NCBI RefSeq assembly: GCF_002288105.1
Contig: NZ_CP016774.1
Span: 124,001 to 188,000, forward strand
DNA length: 64,000 nt
Direction of reading: 5' to 3'
From: Candidatus Planktophila versatilis
GTDB taxonomy: Bacteria; Actinomycetota; Actinomycetes; Nanopelagicales; Nanopelagicaceae
Part shown: positions 35,640-46,926 of the stretch, in pieces
Position numbering within the stretch: the stretch's first letter is position 1
How the letters are laid out: each line of letters starts with the position of its first letter
Notes under the pieces: model-generated
The model's input: the letters and a program-made list of their open reading frames with translations, nothing else
Told to the model about the DNA's origin: nothing
The model's database searches: none
Program-made: the position numbers and the translations under genes

Positions 35640-38600
35640 TTGAAAAATACACACCTGATGAAGTAGCGAAGATGATTATCTCGATTGATCCCACATTTCA
35701 TCTTCCATCTGATGAGCAACGTCCCATCATCTCTATCTTTGATAATCCACTTGAGCCAGCTGTTGTTATCGCTGGCGCCGGCTCTGGCAAGACTGAGACC
35801 ATGGCTGCGCGCGTTGTGTATTTAGTGGCCAATGGTTTCGCTCGCCCTGATCAAATTCTTGGACTTACCTTCACCCGCAAGGCCGCTGGCGAACTCAATA
35901 CCCGAATTCGAAAGCGCCTACGCCAGTTTCAGCAGGCGGCAGATAAGCAAGGAATAGAGCGCACTTTTAGCAGCCTTGAGACTGCAGTTACTACTTATCA
36001 CTCCTATGCCGGGCGGTTGCTCAGTGAACATGCAATTCGTTATGGCATCGATGCCGATGTGCAGCCACTGGGTGAAGCAGCGCTCTGGATGTCTGCCAAC
36101 AAGTTGGTCCGCGAGTGGGATGACGGCATTTTTAACACAAATGATGCAGCAAGTACCGTTGTGAAAGATTTACTGGGCCTCACCTCAATGGTCTTAGAAC
36201 ATCGCGTGAGCGTTGATCAGATAAGAAGTGCGGATGAAAAAGTCCTTGAGGAACTCGCACAGATGACGGGTGCAACTAACGAAGAGACACGTAAGGTGGC
36301 AAAAGTACTCAACCAACGCATTGCAATGCTGCCAATGATGCAAGCATTTTTGGAGGAACGCAGAAAGTCAGGTGAACTCTCATTTGATGATCAGATAGCA
36401 CTGGCTGCAGATATTGCAGTTAACTTTGCAGATGTCGGGGTATTGGAGCGCGCTAAGTATCCCGTCGTACTTCTTGATGAATATCAAGATACTTCCCAAT
36501 CTCAGGTGCGTTTGCTTTCGGCCCTCTTCGGTGGCGGCCATCCGGTTACCGCCGTCGGTGACCCTTGCCAATCTATCTATACCTGGCGCGGTGCATCCTC
36601 TGGAACGATTAGCGCATTTAATGCAAACTTTCCAAAGGCCGAGGGTGCTACCGGTAAGAAGGTATATGAATTACTGACCACCTACCGAAACGATAAATCA
36701 ATTCTCGCACTTGCAAATGAAATTTCAGCAGGTGTGCGCGAACTTGAAGGCATTAACGTTGCTGCGCTAAAGCCACACGAACATGCAGGTGCTGGTGATC
36801 TCACCTGCGGGATCTTTGAAAACGTTGATGCAGAGGCAGCTGCAATTGCTGAATACTTCACACCGCTTTGGAATAACCCAAGTCGCTTACAACCGCACCT
36901 AAAAGTTCCCCGCACCTTCGCCGTACTGGTGCGAAAGCGGGCGCAGATAGCTCTCATTCAAGAGGCGCTAGCAAAGGCGGGAATTCCTTCGGAAGTCCTT
37001 GGTTTAGGCGGACTTGTGCATGTTCCGGAAATTGCAGATTTAGTGGCAATGCTGAAAATTATTAACAACCCCAGCGCTGGTGCATCACTGATGCGTCACT
37101 TAACCGGAGCGCGCATAAACTTAGGTCCGCGCGATATTGCCGCCCTTGGTCGCTTTGCACGCTCGCGATCAGAGGCGCTCTCATCTGATAGTCGCAGCAT
37201 TGTGAAGAACATTGTTGCCGGAAACCCAGCATCGGCTGAAGCCGATGATCAATTTATTGGAAGTGTGATTGACGCCCTGGATGAAATCGAGAGGTGCGAC
37301 AAATCTAAGTTCAGCAGCGCTGGCTACCAACGACTTGCATCTTTTGCATCCGACCTACGTCGCCTGCGTTCTCGTGCATCTGCACCCATTACTGATCTCA
37401 TCGTTGAAATCGAGCGCTATCTGAACTTAGAAAGTGAAGTGATGTTACGAGATGGTGGCACACATGGCCGGCGCCACCTTGATCGCTTTATGGATGAAGC
37501 AGCTAAGTTTGCGCGAAGCGGTGGCTCACTTTCTGCCTTCTTGCAATGGCTCGATGTTGCAAGTGAAGAAGAAGGTGGACTCAAAGCTGGGGCGCCAGAG
37601 GCCGATGCCAGTGTGGTTCAGATTCTCACCGTGCATATGGCAAAAGGCGCCGAATGGGATGTTGTTGCAGTTCCAGGGTTAGCGCAGGGGACATTTCCTG
37701 GAGCCAATGCAAGTGATCCTGATAACTGGATTACCAATGAACGCCATATTCCATTTTCACTGCGCGGAGATGCTGACATCTTGCCAACGTTTTCTTGGAA
37801 TGCATCAACAACTAATGCGCAAGCTAAAAAAGCAATCGATGCATTTGCGCAAGAGTGCGTTGACTTTAAGATGCGGGAAGAGATTCGCCTTGGCTATGTT
37901 GCCATTACACGTGCTCGCACACACTTATTCTGTTCGACTTCGTTCTGGCGCGATGGCGCAAAACCTGTTCAACCATCTGTGCTTTATGAGAAGGTGCAAC
38001 AGATCGCAAGTCAGTGCGGCACAGTGCTCAGCGCCCCCACTGCACCAGAGAGCACGGATCGAAACCCAGCCAAAGATATTGAGATCACAGCGCAGTGGCC
38101 ACAAGATCCACTCGGAGACAAGCGGGCAGCTTTTGATCGCACCGTGGCACTTGTTGAATCAGCTGCGCCGTTAAACCTAGACGCACCTGCACCGGCAGAA
38201 CTGGCAGAGCTAGTTGAGGATGCCCGGGCAATAATTGCTGAATTTGAAGAGTTTAAGTTAGGTGCGCGCGATGTTGCATTGCCACCGCGTCTTTCTACCT
38301 CCACACTCATTGCACTGCATGAAGATCCAGTAGAACTTGCTCGCAACATTCGCCGCCCAATGCCGCGAGCTATGGATGAATACTCACATCGCGGAACGGC
38401 ATTTCACTTATGGATTGAGAACCATTTCAATGCCAAAACGCTCTTTGATGATGAAGACTTTGATTTGATCACACCTTTTGAGCAAGACCAGAAACTGGAA
38501 GACCTGAAAACGAAGTGGCTGGCATCTGAGTGGGCGAAGTTGCAACCGTATGCGGTAGAAGTTCCTTTTGAAACCGTTATTGCTGGCGTGCTTGTGCGCG

Positions 38601-38848
38601 GTCGCATCGACGCTGTTTATCAGACCAGTAACGGTTTTGAAGTAGTCGACTGGAAGACTGGCTCGAAGACTTTAGGTGAATCATCTGCGGTGCAGCTAGC
38701 TGTCTATCGACTTGCCTGGGCTAAGTTGCAGTCAATTGCAGTTGAGCAGGTCTCGGCCGCTTTTTATTATGTGCCGATAAATAAAACAGATCGGCGAGCA
38801 AATCTTCTGAGTGAAGATGAGCTCACCGACCTGTTATTACTTAAGTAA
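35636..38848 (+). CDS. adnB: AdnB-like helicase-nuclease subunit
   Basis: 1070 residues. Walker A AGAGSGKTET (46-55), Walker B VLLDEYQDTS, helicase motifs LTFTRKAAGEL and TVHMAKGAEWD, and a C-terminal RecB-like nuclease with GRIDAVYQ and EVVDWKTGS. Partner of AdnA; each subunit brings a motor and a nuclease. The stop is one base away from the katG stop on the other strand. Confidence 0.92.
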   Translation: MIEKYTPDEVAKMIISIDPTFHLPSDEQRPIISIFDNPLEPAVVIAGAGSGKTETMAARVVYLVANGFARPDQILGLTFTRKAAGELNTRIRKRLRQFQQAADKQGIERTFSSLETAVTTYHSYAGRLLSEHAIRYGIDADVQPLGEAALWMSANKLVREWDDGIFNTNDAASTVVKDLLGLTSMVLEHRVSVDQIRSADEKVLEELAQMTGATNEETRKVAKVLNQRIAMLPMMQAFLEERRKSGELSFDDQIALAADIAVNFADVGVLERAKYPVVLLDEYQDTSQSQVRLLSALFGGGHPVTAVGDPCQSIYTWRGASSGTISAFNANFPKAEGATGKKVYELLTTYRNDKSILALANEISAGVRELEGINVAALKPHEHAGAGDLTCGIFENVDAEAAAIAEYFTPLWNNPSRLQPHLKVPRTFAVLVRKRAQIALIQEALAKAGIPSEVLGLGGLVHVPEIADLVAMLKIINNPSAGASLMRHLTGARINLGPRDIAALGRFARSRSEALSSDSRSIVKNIVAGNPASAEADDQFIGSVIDALDEIERCDKSKFSSAGYQRLASFASDLRRLRSRASAPITDLIVEIERYLNLESEVMLRDGGTHGRRHLDRFMDEAAKFARSGGSLSAFLQWLDVASEEEGGLKAGAPEADASVVQILTVHMAKGAEWDVVAVPGLAQGTFPGANASDPDNWITNERHIPFSLRGDADILPTFSWNASTTNAQAKKAIDAFAQECVDFKMREEIRLGYVAITRARTHLFCSTSFWRDGAKPVQPSVLYEKVQQIASQCGTVLSAPTAPESTDRNPAKDIEITAQWPQDPLGDKRAAFDRTVALVESAAPLNLDAPAPAELAELVEDARAIIAEFEEFKLGARDVALPPRLSTSTLIALHEDPVELARNIRRPMPRAMDEYSHRGTAFHLWIENHFNAKTLFDDEDFDLITPFEQDQKLEDLKTKWLASEWAKLQPYAVEVPFETVIAGVLVRGRIDAVYQTSNGFEVVDWKTGSKTLGESSAVQLAVYRLAWAKLQSIAVEQVSAAFYYVPINKTDRRANLLSEDELTDLLLLK

Positions 38849-38849
38849 T

Positions 38850-41075
<2,226 letters not shown>

Positions 41076-41129
41076 CTACAAATAGACTGACTAGATACGA
41101 GCACAGGCTAGCCGAAGTGAGAAAAATTG

Positions 41130-41963
41130 TTAATTCGAAAGCTGGATACCGATAGGCAGATGGTCACTTAACCCGGTGTGTGAGATGTCCATCACGGAGA
41201 ATTCACCCGGATGTAAATCTTTGGCGAGCAGATAGTCGAACTTAATCGAGGCTCCCCAGCTGGGGTAGGTGTTGCCTGGGGCCAATGAATTCCAGGGGGA
41301 GAAGACGGTAGGCAGATTCATAGGCAAGTTCAGATCACCCATAACTATCGCGCGGGTGCCACTTTCTTCTGCAAGCCGTAGCGCCCACATTTTGACTCTA
41401 CGCAGTTGTCGCAAATTCAATCCTGGCACAAAAGAGAGATGGGTATTCACAACTGTCCAACCATTTTCCAGCACCGCAGCAATTGCAAGACGTGGTTCAT
41501 CTTTGACGTAGATAAAACGTGGTCTTCCTTTTCCGGTTTCATCACCAGGAACAATGAGAGGTAACCCAAGTAAGGAACGACCTAGATCTAATCTATGCCA
41601 TGACTTCACCGGTATCTTTGAAACAATTCCAATTCCATAACACCCATGCATGAGTTCTGAATGCGAACTCTTATCTGTAATCAACGCAGGTTCGTGCTCG
41701 TGTAATTTTCGCCATGACTCACCGGGTGTTCCAATCACACTGGGACCCATCGCCCAATCGCGCGCACCAACGCTCTCTGCGATTTCGCGAATCTGCGGAC
41801 GAGACTGCGACCGTGGCAAGAAGTGATCGACTTCCTGAAAGCCCATCACATCCGAGTTCAATGACCGCACGGCAGCGGCAAGTTCGGCGGCCGAATCGGG
41901 TGAATTCCTAGGTGGGATTGAGATTCCATGCAGGAGATTCCATGAGGTGATGCGCACCCCCAC
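41130..41963 (-). CDS. Endonuclease/exonuclease/phosphatase family protein
   Basis: 277 residues of the EEP fold. Visible motifs: SWNLLHG near the N-terminus, MGFQEVDHF with the metal-binding Glu, VVNTHLSF, VMGDLNLP and the C-terminal GLSDHLPI with catalytic Asp-His. Could act on DNA or on phosphoesters; no signal peptide. Its start is 19 bases from the divergent nudC start. Confidence 0.9.
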   Translation of the reverse strand: MGVRITSWNLLHGISIPPRNSPDSAAELAAAVRSLNSDVMGFQEVDHFLPRSQSRPQIREIAESVGARDWAMGPSVIGTPGESWRKLHEHEPALITDKSSHSELMHGCYGIGIVSKIPVKSWHRLDLGRSLLGLPLIVPGDETGKGRPRFIYVKDEPRLAIAAVLENGWTVVNTHLSFVPGLNLRQLRRVKMWALRLAEESGTRAIVMGDLNLPMNLPTVFSPWNSLAPGNTYPSWGASIKFDYLLAKDLHPGEFSVMDISHTGLSDHLPIGIQLSN

Positions 41964-41982
41964 ACACTAGTAACCTGCACCA

Positions 41983-42912
41983 GTGAGCGCGATAAACCAA
42001 CACACCTCCCGCATTGATCGTGCAGGTGAACTTCGGGTGAACCAAGAAACACTTGATCAATTGTGGCAACGCGCACAAATCTTGCAGATTGCAGAAGGCC
42101 GCATTGCAGCAGTTGATTCAAAATTGAGCCTCATCAACGCCGAACAAGTGGCGGCGAATATTGCCGCACACACTTTTACTGAAGGAAGTCGCTACTTCTT
42201 AGGTTTAGATCTGCACACCAAGGCGCCTTTCTTTGCATGGGATACCGAGTGGGTTGGCACGATCGCAGATGAAGTCAAAGAAGTCGGATTCTCCACTGTT
42301 CGTGAGATTGGCTCACTACTGAGTGAGCAAGAGTTAGAAATTTCATTACATGCCATGGGGTTAAGTAATTGGCATCGTGCACATCCACGTTGCCCAAGAT
42401 GTGGTGGCGCAACTCGAGTGGATCTTGGTGGAGCAGCGCGCACGTGCGATGCAGATGGCAGCCAACACCACCCGCGCACCGATTCTGCGGTGATTGTGCT
42501 TGTCAAAGATCGCAGTGATCGCATTTTGCTTGGACATCAACCAATCTGGCCAGAAGGTCGTTTCTCCACCTTTGCTGGTTTTCTTGAACCGGGTGAAACA
42601 TTTGAACAATGCGTTGCGCGCGAAGTTTTAGAAGAATCAGCAGTTGTTGTAACAGAGTTGAACTACTTGGGATCACAACCGTGGCCATTTCCGGCCAGCA
42701 TCATGATTGCATTTGAAGCAGTGACAGATAATCCAGAGCGCGCACAAGGTGATGGGCAAGAAATCACAGAAGTGAAATGGTTTACCCGCGCGCAATTATT
42801 GGCTGCGGCTAAAGATGGTTCGCTCTTGCTCCCACCATCAATTTCAGTTGCCCGCAAGATGATTGAACGCTGGTTGGGTGAGAGCGCACCCGGCGGCCAG
42901 ACATGGCGATAG
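41983..42912 (+). CDS. nudC: NAD(+)/NADH diphosphatase NudC
   Basis: 309 residues. Zinc ribbon with CPRCGG and a following TCDADG, Nudix box beginning GFLEPGETFEQ and ending REVLEESAV, and the NADH-pyrophosphatase signature SQPWPFPAS. Hydrolyses NAD(H) to NMN(H) and AMP and may remove NAD caps from RNA. GTG start. The first zinc pair is complete (CPRC); the second pair seems reduced to one Cys, so zinc binding may be altered. Confidence 0.92.
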   Translation: MSAINQHTSRIDRAGELRVNQETLDQLWQRAQILQIAEGRIAAVDSKLSLINAEQVAANIAAHTFTEGSRYFLGLDLHTKAPFFAWDTEWVGTIADEVKEVGFSTVREIGSLLSEQELEISLHAMGLSNWHRAHPRCPRCGGATRVDLGGAARTCDADGSQHHPRTDSAVIVLVKDRSDRILLGHQPIWPEGRFSTFAGFLEPGETFEQCVAREVLEESAVVVTELNYLGSQPWPFPASIMIAFEAVTDNPERAQGDGQEITEVKWFTRAQLLAAAKDGSLLLPPSISVARKMIERWLGESAPGGQTWR

Positions 42913-44555
42913 AAGACTCAATACTTGCAGCCCTTGATCCTGATCAAAGGGCGGTAGCACTTGCTACACGTGGTCCGGTCTGTGTCATTGCAGGTGCTGG
43001 CACCGGAAAAACTCGCGCAATCACACATCGCATTGCCTATGCAGCAGCGATTGGCACGATGGATCCGCAGAAAGTATTGGCGCTGACCTTTACTGCAAAA
43101 GCTGCTGGTGAAATGCGAGCCCGACTTCGCACACTTGGCGTGCCGACCGTTGCCGCTCGCACGATTCACTCTGCTGCCCTTAAGCAGCTGCTCTACTTTT
43201 GGCCCTCAGTATTCGGTGGTCGCACACCAGATCTGATGACAACCAAGACTGGCTTTCTTACCGAAGCAATTAATCGCGCGGGGCTAAGTGGCTCGCTGCG
43301 TGCTACCAACCGCGAATTGATGCGAGATATTGCCGCTGAGATTGAATGGGCGAAGGTTTCTCAAGTCGGACCCACTGATTACATCGATGAAGTAAGTAAG
43401 CGAATGCAGAAGCCGCGCGTTACGCCAGAGCAGATGGTTCAGGTCTATACCGCCTATGAATCAATTAAGAAGCAAGAGCTTGCCATTGATTTCGAAGATG
43501 TACTTCTCTTATGTTCTGCGATGTTAGAAGAAGAGCGCGATGTGCGCGAGCGAGTGCAAGACCAATATCGGTATTTCACTATCGATGAGTACCAGGATAT
43601 TTCTCCCATTCAACAGCGACTGATTAATGCTTGGCTTGGAACGCGCACCGATATCTGTGTCGTTGGTGATCCCGCCCAAACTATTTATTCATTTGCTGGC
43701 GCTACCCCGGTATTCCTTAATTCATTTACGCAACGTTTTCCGGAGGCCGAAGTTATCCGTTTAACAACTGGATACCGCTCCACTCCTGAAATCACTTTTG
43801 CCGCCAATGCGCTCTTGCGTCACGGAACTATGGGTCAGGAACTTGTTGCCTTTAATAGCCATGGCTCGAAACCAATTGTCACCGGCTATGGCGATGAACC
43901 GGCAGAGATTCGCGGAGTCATGGCGCAAATCAATGCTCTCTTAGTAAACGGCACCCAGCCACAAGAGGTTGCGATCTTGGCTAGAACTAATGCACAACTT
44001 AAAGGTGCAGAGAAAGCAATGCTGGCGCAGAAGATTCCATATCAAGTGCGAAATACAGAAAGATTCTTTGAACGCCGCGAAGTGCGTGATTTCCTCAAGC
44101 AAGTGCGGCAAGCATCGGTTATTCCGGCTGAAGGCCAAGGATGGATCGATGAACTACGCTCCCTCGCCCAGCCTTATTTAACAGGTGAAGCAATCGATGG
44201 AATTGCAGCGCTACTGCATTTAGCGCGTGAACTAGATGACGATGATAATTTCACTCCAAAAACTCTGCGCACATATCTGCGTGAAGTAGAAGACCGGGTG
44301 CAACAGAACAATCCACCGACCATGCCGGTTGTCACACTGGCAACGCTGCATGCAGCTAAAGGTCTGGAATGGGAGCGGGTATTTCTGATCGGTGCATCAG
44401 ATGGCCAATTGCCGCTGACTAATAGTTCAGGTGAGGCCGTTATCGAAGAGGAGCGAAGGCTCTTTTATGTGGGAATCACCCGCGCCAAGGCTGATCTGCA
44501 TATCTCTTATCGGGGCAATCCAAGCCAATTCCTGCGTGAATCTGGCCTTATTTAA
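42903..44555 (+). CDS. uvrD2: UvrD2-type DNA helicase, short form
   Basis: 550 residues. Walker A AGAGTGKTRA, LTFTAKAAGEMRARL, Walker B TIDEYQDISP, GDPAQTIYSFAGA, GYRSTPEI, and LHAAKGLEWERV are complete for a superfamily 1A helicase. Mycobacterial UvrD2 has about 700 residues with a tetracysteine linker and HRDC domain at the C-terminus; here the protein ends soon after motif VI, so both are absent. The start overlaps nudC. Position upstream of whiB7 matches actinobacterial order. Confidence 0.9.
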   Translation: MAIEDSILAALDPDQRAVALATRGPVCVIAGAGTGKTRAITHRIAYAAAIGTMDPQKVLALTFTAKAAGEMRARLRTLGVPTVAARTIHSAALKQLLYFWPSVFGGRTPDLMTTKTGFLTEAINRAGLSGSLRATNRELMRDIAAEIEWAKVSQVGPTDYIDEVSKRMQKPRVTPEQMVQVYTAYESIKKQELAIDFEDVLLLCSAMLEEERDVRERVQDQYRYFTIDEYQDISPIQQRLINAWLGTRTDICVVGDPAQTIYSFAGATPVFLNSFTQRFPEAEVIRLTTGYRSTPEITFAANALLRHGTMGQELVAFNSHGSKPIVTGYGDEPAEIRGVMAQINALLVNGTQPQEVAILARTNAQLKGAEKAMLAQKIPYQVRNTERFFERREVRDFLKQVRQASVIPAEGQGWIDELRSLAQPYLTGEAIDGIAALLHLARELDDDDNFTPKTLRTYLREVEDRVQQNNPPTMPVVTLATLHAAKGLEWERVFLIGASDGQLPLTNSSGEAVIEEERRLFYVGITRAKADLHISYRGNPSQFLRESGLI

Positions 44556-44621
44556 TTGCCTTGCACGAAGCAATGACCATCTTGTACCCTTAGAGTTCGA
44601 AAACACGGAAGGGGATTGAAA

Positions 44622-44813
44622 ATGGCAAATGTCATGACTTCAATCATCACAGCAGGCGCATGCGCTGCTGCACCTTCTGCTGCCTTCACACATTCAACAG
44701 CTTCTGCAACCAAGCGTTCACATAAGCGAACAGTTTGGCCCACAGCTACAAAGTCAGCGTTTTACGCCAACTTTTATGCAGTGGATGAGGCTACTGGAGT
44801 ACTAATCGGATAA
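44622..44813 (+). CDS. 63-residue leader peptide of whiB7
   Basis: Starts MANVMTSII after a strong GGAAGGGG site; alanine/threonine/serine-rich and basic in the middle (TKRSHKRTVWP). It ends 18 bases before a strong terminator and lies in the position of the whiB7 leader uORF. Codons 54-57 (GTG GAT GAG GCT) can pair with the terminator's 5' arm, which suggests that ribosome position on this ORF controls read-through. A separate protein function cannot be excluded. A TTGCAC box at about 44563-44568 may belong to its promoter. Confidence 0.7.
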   Translation: MANVMTSIITAGACAAAPSAAFTHSTASATKRSHKRTVWPTATKSAFYANFYAVDEATGVLIG

Positions 44814-44871
44814 AACCGAACAGTCCCACAAGGGCCTCAAATCCACTCGATGGATTTGGAGGTCCTTTTTT
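44781..44871 (+). promoter_or_regulatory. whiB7 attenuator (terminator with alternative pairing)
   Basis: Terminator: 44832-44845 pairs with 44851-44865 (14 bp, one bulged G, 5-nt loop), followed by six T. Antiterminator: GTGGA at 44781-44785 pairs with TCCAC at 44842-44846, and GAGGC at 44787-44791 with GCCTC at 44834-44838; both use the terminator's 5' arm. The upstream partners lie in the last codons of the leader ORF. A ribosome reading to the ORF end would cover them and allow termination; one stalled earlier would leave them free to block it. Confidence 0.7.
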
Positions 44872-44949
44872 ATTACCCAAATCAAAGAAGAAATCAAAAA
44901 GAGATAACAAGAGCAAGACCAACTAGAGAGATAACAGGGGGTGAGGACG

Positions 44950-45321
44950 ATGAGCGTTCTCTTCAGCGAACTACAGGTACCAGGCTGGGCAGAGACCGGC
45001 GAAAAGATTGGCCTAAACGATGTGACATTCACATACGACAACGCCAAGGCTTTCACCCTGCCATGCCATCAAGCTGACCCTGAACTCTTCTACTCAGAGA
45101 CAGATCAGGGAATTGCAGAGGCGAAGGCGCTCTGTGGCACATGTCCGGTGCGCAACAAGTGTCTCGATGGTGCGCTCTCACGCCAAGAACCATGTGGTGT
45201 GTGGGGCGGACAGCTCATCGAAGATGGCGTGATCATTGAACGTAAGCGTCGTGCCGGGAGACCGCCACGTCAGGTGATTGCAGCTGCTCGCATTGTTCAG
45301 AACGAGCAAGCGCTAGCTTAA
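44950..45321 (+). CDS. whiB7: Transcription factor WhiB7
   Basis: 123 residues. Four iron-sulfur cysteines (C39, C62, C65, C71), the G[VI]WGG turn (GVWGG) for sigma-factor contact, and a C-terminal basic AT-hook-like RRAGRPPR, the mark of WhiB7. It activates intrinsic antibiotic-resistance and redox genes in mycobacteria. ATG 44950 is preferred over an in-frame GTG at 44941, with a purine-rich region upstream. An A-rich tract (about 44880-44925) precedes the gene. Confidence 0.9.
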   Translation: MSVLFSELQVPGWAETGEKIGLNDVTFTYDNAKAFTLPCHQADPELFYSETDQGIAEAKALCGTCPVRNKCLDGALSRQEPCGVWGGQLIEDGVIIERKRRAGRPPRQVIAAARIVQNEQALA

Positions 45322-45340
45322 GTCAGGTAATTGGCTTAAC

Positions 45341-46480
45341 TTAAAAGGCACACCCACAGAGTGGGTGGCGAGGGATCGCCACCACCTGTGGGTAGGCAAG
45401 TAATTGATAGTCAATTGAAATAGCTATTCCGAGCAGCGCTGAAAAGTCGGCCGCCGTATCTGTCTGATTAGCGACAGTGGTGGCATCACAAAATTGCACA
45501 ATCAATGAAGCCGCCATCGCCGCAATAAAGTGAGCGGCAATTTGTGGATATTCCTTTGCAACATCTGGTGTGAAATCAAGGTGGTCTACTACGCCACGTT
45601 GTTCCCTGGATGAAAGCTCATAGCAACGCAGGCAGGGACTCACACCCGGAATTACCAAGGGACCAATCAGCGCACTATCTGCGCGTGGAGAAGGAATGAT
45701 GAGAAATTTTTCGCCAGAGCTCATCCAGAGTGAAAGAGTTTCCGGATTAATATCACCGCAATGAATACGTAAATCAGGAGTTGATACCTCATCAAGATAA
45801 TTCTCATGGCGATCAAGGGGAAATAGCGCAAGTTCTCTTCTCATCATCTCGCAATGGCTCTTAAAGGCGGTTCCAGTATCTGATTGCCGGAATGTCGAAA
45901 GTGCCATATCGATATCACTGATGAGTGGATATGCCCCACGCGATGCTGGTGTGAAGCGCACTTGCGAAAGTCCACTTGCAAGTAGAAGCGAGTAGAGAAG
46001 TGTGGCAACTCGATTGTTTCCCGAAATTTCGCAGAGATAATTTTGCCGGGAACTTAACATTTCAACACCACCATCGATGACACCGGTAATCCAATTTGTT
46101 TGGTTTAACTCAGGTGCGCACCTGCGTTGTAACTGTTGGACTCCAGCATCAAATGTGGGTCTACTATTTTTCTTCACTCGGTTATCTAATTTGGAGACAA
46201 AACGTTGGGAAACTCTGAGCACACCTTGCTCGTGGTTGATTAATTCTTCTTCTTCGAGTTGAGCTAAGAGCGTGCTCACCGTTGCATCTAGTACGTTAGG
46301 TGTTTGTAGGATTTCTTTCTCAGACTTTCCGAGTGCCAGCGCGAGGGCAATCACTTTCTCTTCCGGGGTGGAGATCCGAATGACTCGCTTCAGGGTTCCG
46401 AGGAAGTATTGGCCGGGTGTAGTGCTCTGACTTAGTGCAACTCCGCGTTTGAGTTCTCTCATGTGGCAAAGGATGCGCAC
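45341..46480 (-). CDS. ThiF/E1-like degenerate protein (Rv3196-like)
   Basis: 379 residues. An N-terminal winged-helix-like segment (about 38-95) is followed by a region resembling the E1/ThiF fold without a clear nucleotide-binding GxGxxG motif. C-terminal cysteines PCLRCYE and HPLCGC fit a zinc site as in E1-like and TOMM-leader-binding proteins. The homologous neighbourhood in mycobacteria carries a similar gene. No peptide-precursor gene is seen nearby. GTG 46480 (after GAGGTAA) or ATG 46462 may be the start. Confidence 0.6.
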   Translation of the reverse strand: MRILCHMRELKRGVALSQSTTPGQYFLGTLKRVIRISTPEEKVIALALALGKSEKEILQTPNVLDATVSTLLAQLEEEELINHEQGVLRVSQRFVSKLDNRVKKNSRPTFDAGVQQLQRRCAPELNQTNWITGVIDGGVEMLSSRQNYLCEISGNNRVATLLYSLLLASGLSQVRFTPASRGAYPLISDIDMALSTFRQSDTGTAFKSHCEMMRRELALFPLDRHENYLDEVSTPDLRIHCGDINPETLSLWMSSGEKFLIIPSPRADSALIGPLVIPGVSPCLRCYELSSREQRGVVDHLDFTPDVAKEYPQIAAHFIAAMAASLIVQFCDATTVANQTDTAADFSALLGIAISIDYQLLAYPQVVAIPRHPLCGCAF

Positions 46481-46569
46481 TTACCTCGGCCTGAACTTGC
46501 CGGCGCCGGCGCCGCTGTGTGCAAGGCGAGTGTTTTCTCACCCTATGAGTGCAGGGGAGTACTGCGCGT

Positions 46570-46606
46570 AAAAAAATAACCCCCGCTCAGTGAGCGAGGG
46601 TTATTT
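46570..46606 (-). terminator. Terminator of the DUF5679 gene
   Basis: On the minus strand: a 15-bp stem with one mismatch and a tiny loop, then six T (plus-strand A at 46571-46576). The AAATAAC/GTTATTT arms also give A and T tracts on both sides, so it may work in both directions. Confidence 0.8.
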
Positions 46607-46624
46607 CTACGTATATGTGGTGAC

Positions 46625-46795
46625 TTATTCTGGCTTCTTGCCGAGAATGCGATTTACCTTGGTGCCACACACTGGGCAAATACCCTGTGCCATGCGACGA
46701 CCAGACTCGGAGATCTTTACTGTTCCTTCGAAATCACGCTTTGCTTTGCACTTAACGCAGTAAGCGTCACCCTTGTATGTCTCTACCTCTGACAT
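46625..46795 (-). CDS. DUF5679 zinc-ribbon protein
   Basis: 56 residues with AYCVKCKAKR and GICPVCGTK, two CxxC pairs of a zinc ribbon, and a basic C-terminus (NRILGKKPE). DUF5679 is a small actinobacterial family of unknown function. A GGAGG site stands 6 bases before the ATG. Confidence 0.85.
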   Translation of the reverse strand: MSEVETYKGDAYCVKCKAKRDFEGTVKISESGRRMAQGICPVCGTKVNRILGKKPE

Positions 46796-46926
46796 TTTTG
46801 CCTCCGTTCGACCCATGAGCTAGGCGCCATGCGTACTGGTCAAAATAGTACTCTGCGCCACGCTCAAAATCGGGGAAATCACGCGTAGATTCCCTTACAT
46901 CTTTATTTCCAAGATTATCAAAGGAA

